Program-made: the position numbers and the translations under genes | Assembly (NCBI RefSeq): GCF_015160875.1 | Contig: NZ_CP063374.1 | Coordinates: 496,001-560,000, forward strand | DNA: 64,000 bases | Direction: 5' to 3' | Source of the DNA: Streptomyces chromofuscus | GTDB taxonomy: Bacteria > Actinomycetota > Actinomycetes > Streptomycetales > Streptomycetaceae | The notes under the pieces: model-generated | Seen by the model: only the letters and a program-made list of their open reading frames with translations | Databases searched by the model: none | Told to the model about the DNA's origin: nothing | Shown here: one piece after another, positions 63,380 to 64,000 of the stretch | How the letters are laid out: every line of letters starts with the position of its first letter | How positions within the stretch are numbered: the stretch's first letter is position 1

Positions 63380-64000
63380 GGGGCCGGCTGCGCTGGAAGC
63401 CCGCCCGTCTGACCGATCGGCGCGTCGAGTCCCAGGTCGCACGCACCCTCGTGTTCGAGGTGCCGGACTGGCCGGGCCATCTGGCCGGGCAGCACGTCGA
63501 TGTCCGGCTCACCGCGGAAGACGGCTACAGCACACAGCGCAGCTACTCACTGGCATCAGCAGCCGATGGCGAGCACGTCGAGCTGACCGTGCAGCGCGTC
63601 GACGACGGTGAAGTCTCCCCGTACCTGACGGAAGATCTCGCCGTGGGTGACGTGGTGGAGCTGCGCGGCCCGGTCGGCGGCTGGTTCGTGTGGCGTCCCG
63701 AGCAGAAGGAGCCGATCCTGCTCGTGGGCGGCGGATCCGGGCTGGTGCCCCTGATGGCGATGATCCGCATGCGTCGCGCGGTCGGCAGTCGTACGCCGTT
63801 CCGGTTGGTGTACTCCGTGCGCAGCCCCGAGCACCAGTTGTTCGTGTCGGAGTTGCGACTGGACGACCCGGGTCTGGACAAGACGTACCTCTACAGCCGC
63901 TCTACCCCACCGCAGTGGCCGCGTCCTCCCGGGCGGTTCACCGCCTCCGACCTGTCGAGCGCCGGGTGGCCGCCGGACTTCGAACCCACTTGCTACGTCT
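63349..64000 (+). CDS. Ferredoxin-reductase-like FAD/NAD oxidoreductase (3' partial)
   Basis: At least 217 aa from ATG 63349, running past the window end. FAD-binding RSYSLASAADG, NAD-binding LLVGGGSGLVPLMAMI and the RLVYSVRSPEHQLF segment define the ferredoxin-NADP reductase fold. It overlaps the sulfite-oxidase-like gene by 31 bp and shares its transcript. Together they may form a two-component redox system. The C-terminal part (possible 2Fe-2S domain) is not visible. Confidence 0.8.
   Translation, partial: MARAAVPRRLGGRLRWKPARLTDRRVESQVARTLVFEVPDWPGHLAGQHVDVRLTAEDGYSTQRSYSLASAADGEHVELTVQRVDDGEVSPYLTEDLAVGDVVELRGPVGGWFVWRPEQKEPILLVGGGSGLVPLMAMIRMRRAVGSRTPFRLVYSVRSPEHQLFVSELRLDDPGLDKTYLYSRSTPPQWPRPPGRFTASDLSSAGWPPDFEPTCYV

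Overview
The window is high-GC DNA with very strong third-position G/C bias. It has many GTG and leaderless starts, LAxTG-type sorting signals, a class F sortase, Tat and lipoprotein signals and Streptomyces-type small protein families. It is almost certainly a Streptomyces or close actinomycete chromosome. At least eight decayed genes and one insertion sequence lie in 64 kb, which suggests a chromosome-arm (accessory) region rather than the conserved core. No rRNA, tRNA or CRISPR array was seen.

Layout. 1-6.0 kb: a cell-envelope cluster on the + strand. It has a MauD-like thioredoxin-fold protein, a Tat-exported 12-cysteine protein resembling the methylamine dehydrogenase small subunit fused to two peptidoglycan-binding domains, two small membrane ORFs, and three more secreted proteins with peptidoglycan-binding domains (M15 peptidase, DUF1906, M74 peptidase). 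6.1-11.8 kb: Nudix hydrolase, methyltransferase, DoxX, AI-2E-type permease, then a cold-shock protein and DEAD-box helicase pair separated by a hairpin. 12-19 kb: small regulators and enzymes (HxlR/thioesterase divergon, leaderless ArsR/VOC operon, YihY/BrkB) mixed with gene remnants (lipoprotein, RraA, SMI1/KNR4). 19-29 kb: a DUF1996 protein with an LAETG signal, a LuxR/TrmB-type regulator, a 1253-aa subtilisin-like protease, and a saccharopine-dehydrogenase-like enzyme divergent from a TetR regulator. 29-31.3 kb: a class F sortase beside an Asp-rich repeat protein with a duplicated HTGGGALA motif. 31.8-40 kb: catalase, GlxA-type regulator with a divergent NAD(P)-binding enzyme, GNAT, serine hydrolase, AhpD-like protein and MarR. 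40-44.9 kb: nitroreductase, then four translationally coupled genes (patatin, UDP-glycosyltransferase, membrane protein, hydrolase-like protein), possibly a lipid/glycolipid pathway. 45-54 kb: decayed genes, a TOPRIM-like protein, VOC, an IS1380-type element, a zinc-dependent dehydrogenase. 54-58.9 kb: a membrane M48/M56-like peptidase operon with a lipoprotein and an LADSG-ended surface protein. 59-64 kb: a redox block (MsrA, thioredoxin reductase, OsmC, NmrA-like, a sulfite-oxidase-like molybdoenzyme and a ferredoxin-reductase-like protein that runs off the window).

The most interesting system is the first one: disulfide chemistry (MauD-like) coupled to a cysteine-rich, MADH-light-chain-like domain that is anchored to the wall by peptidoglycan-binding modules. 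The second is the sortase F/HTGGG pair, and the third is the patatin-glycosyltransferase operon.
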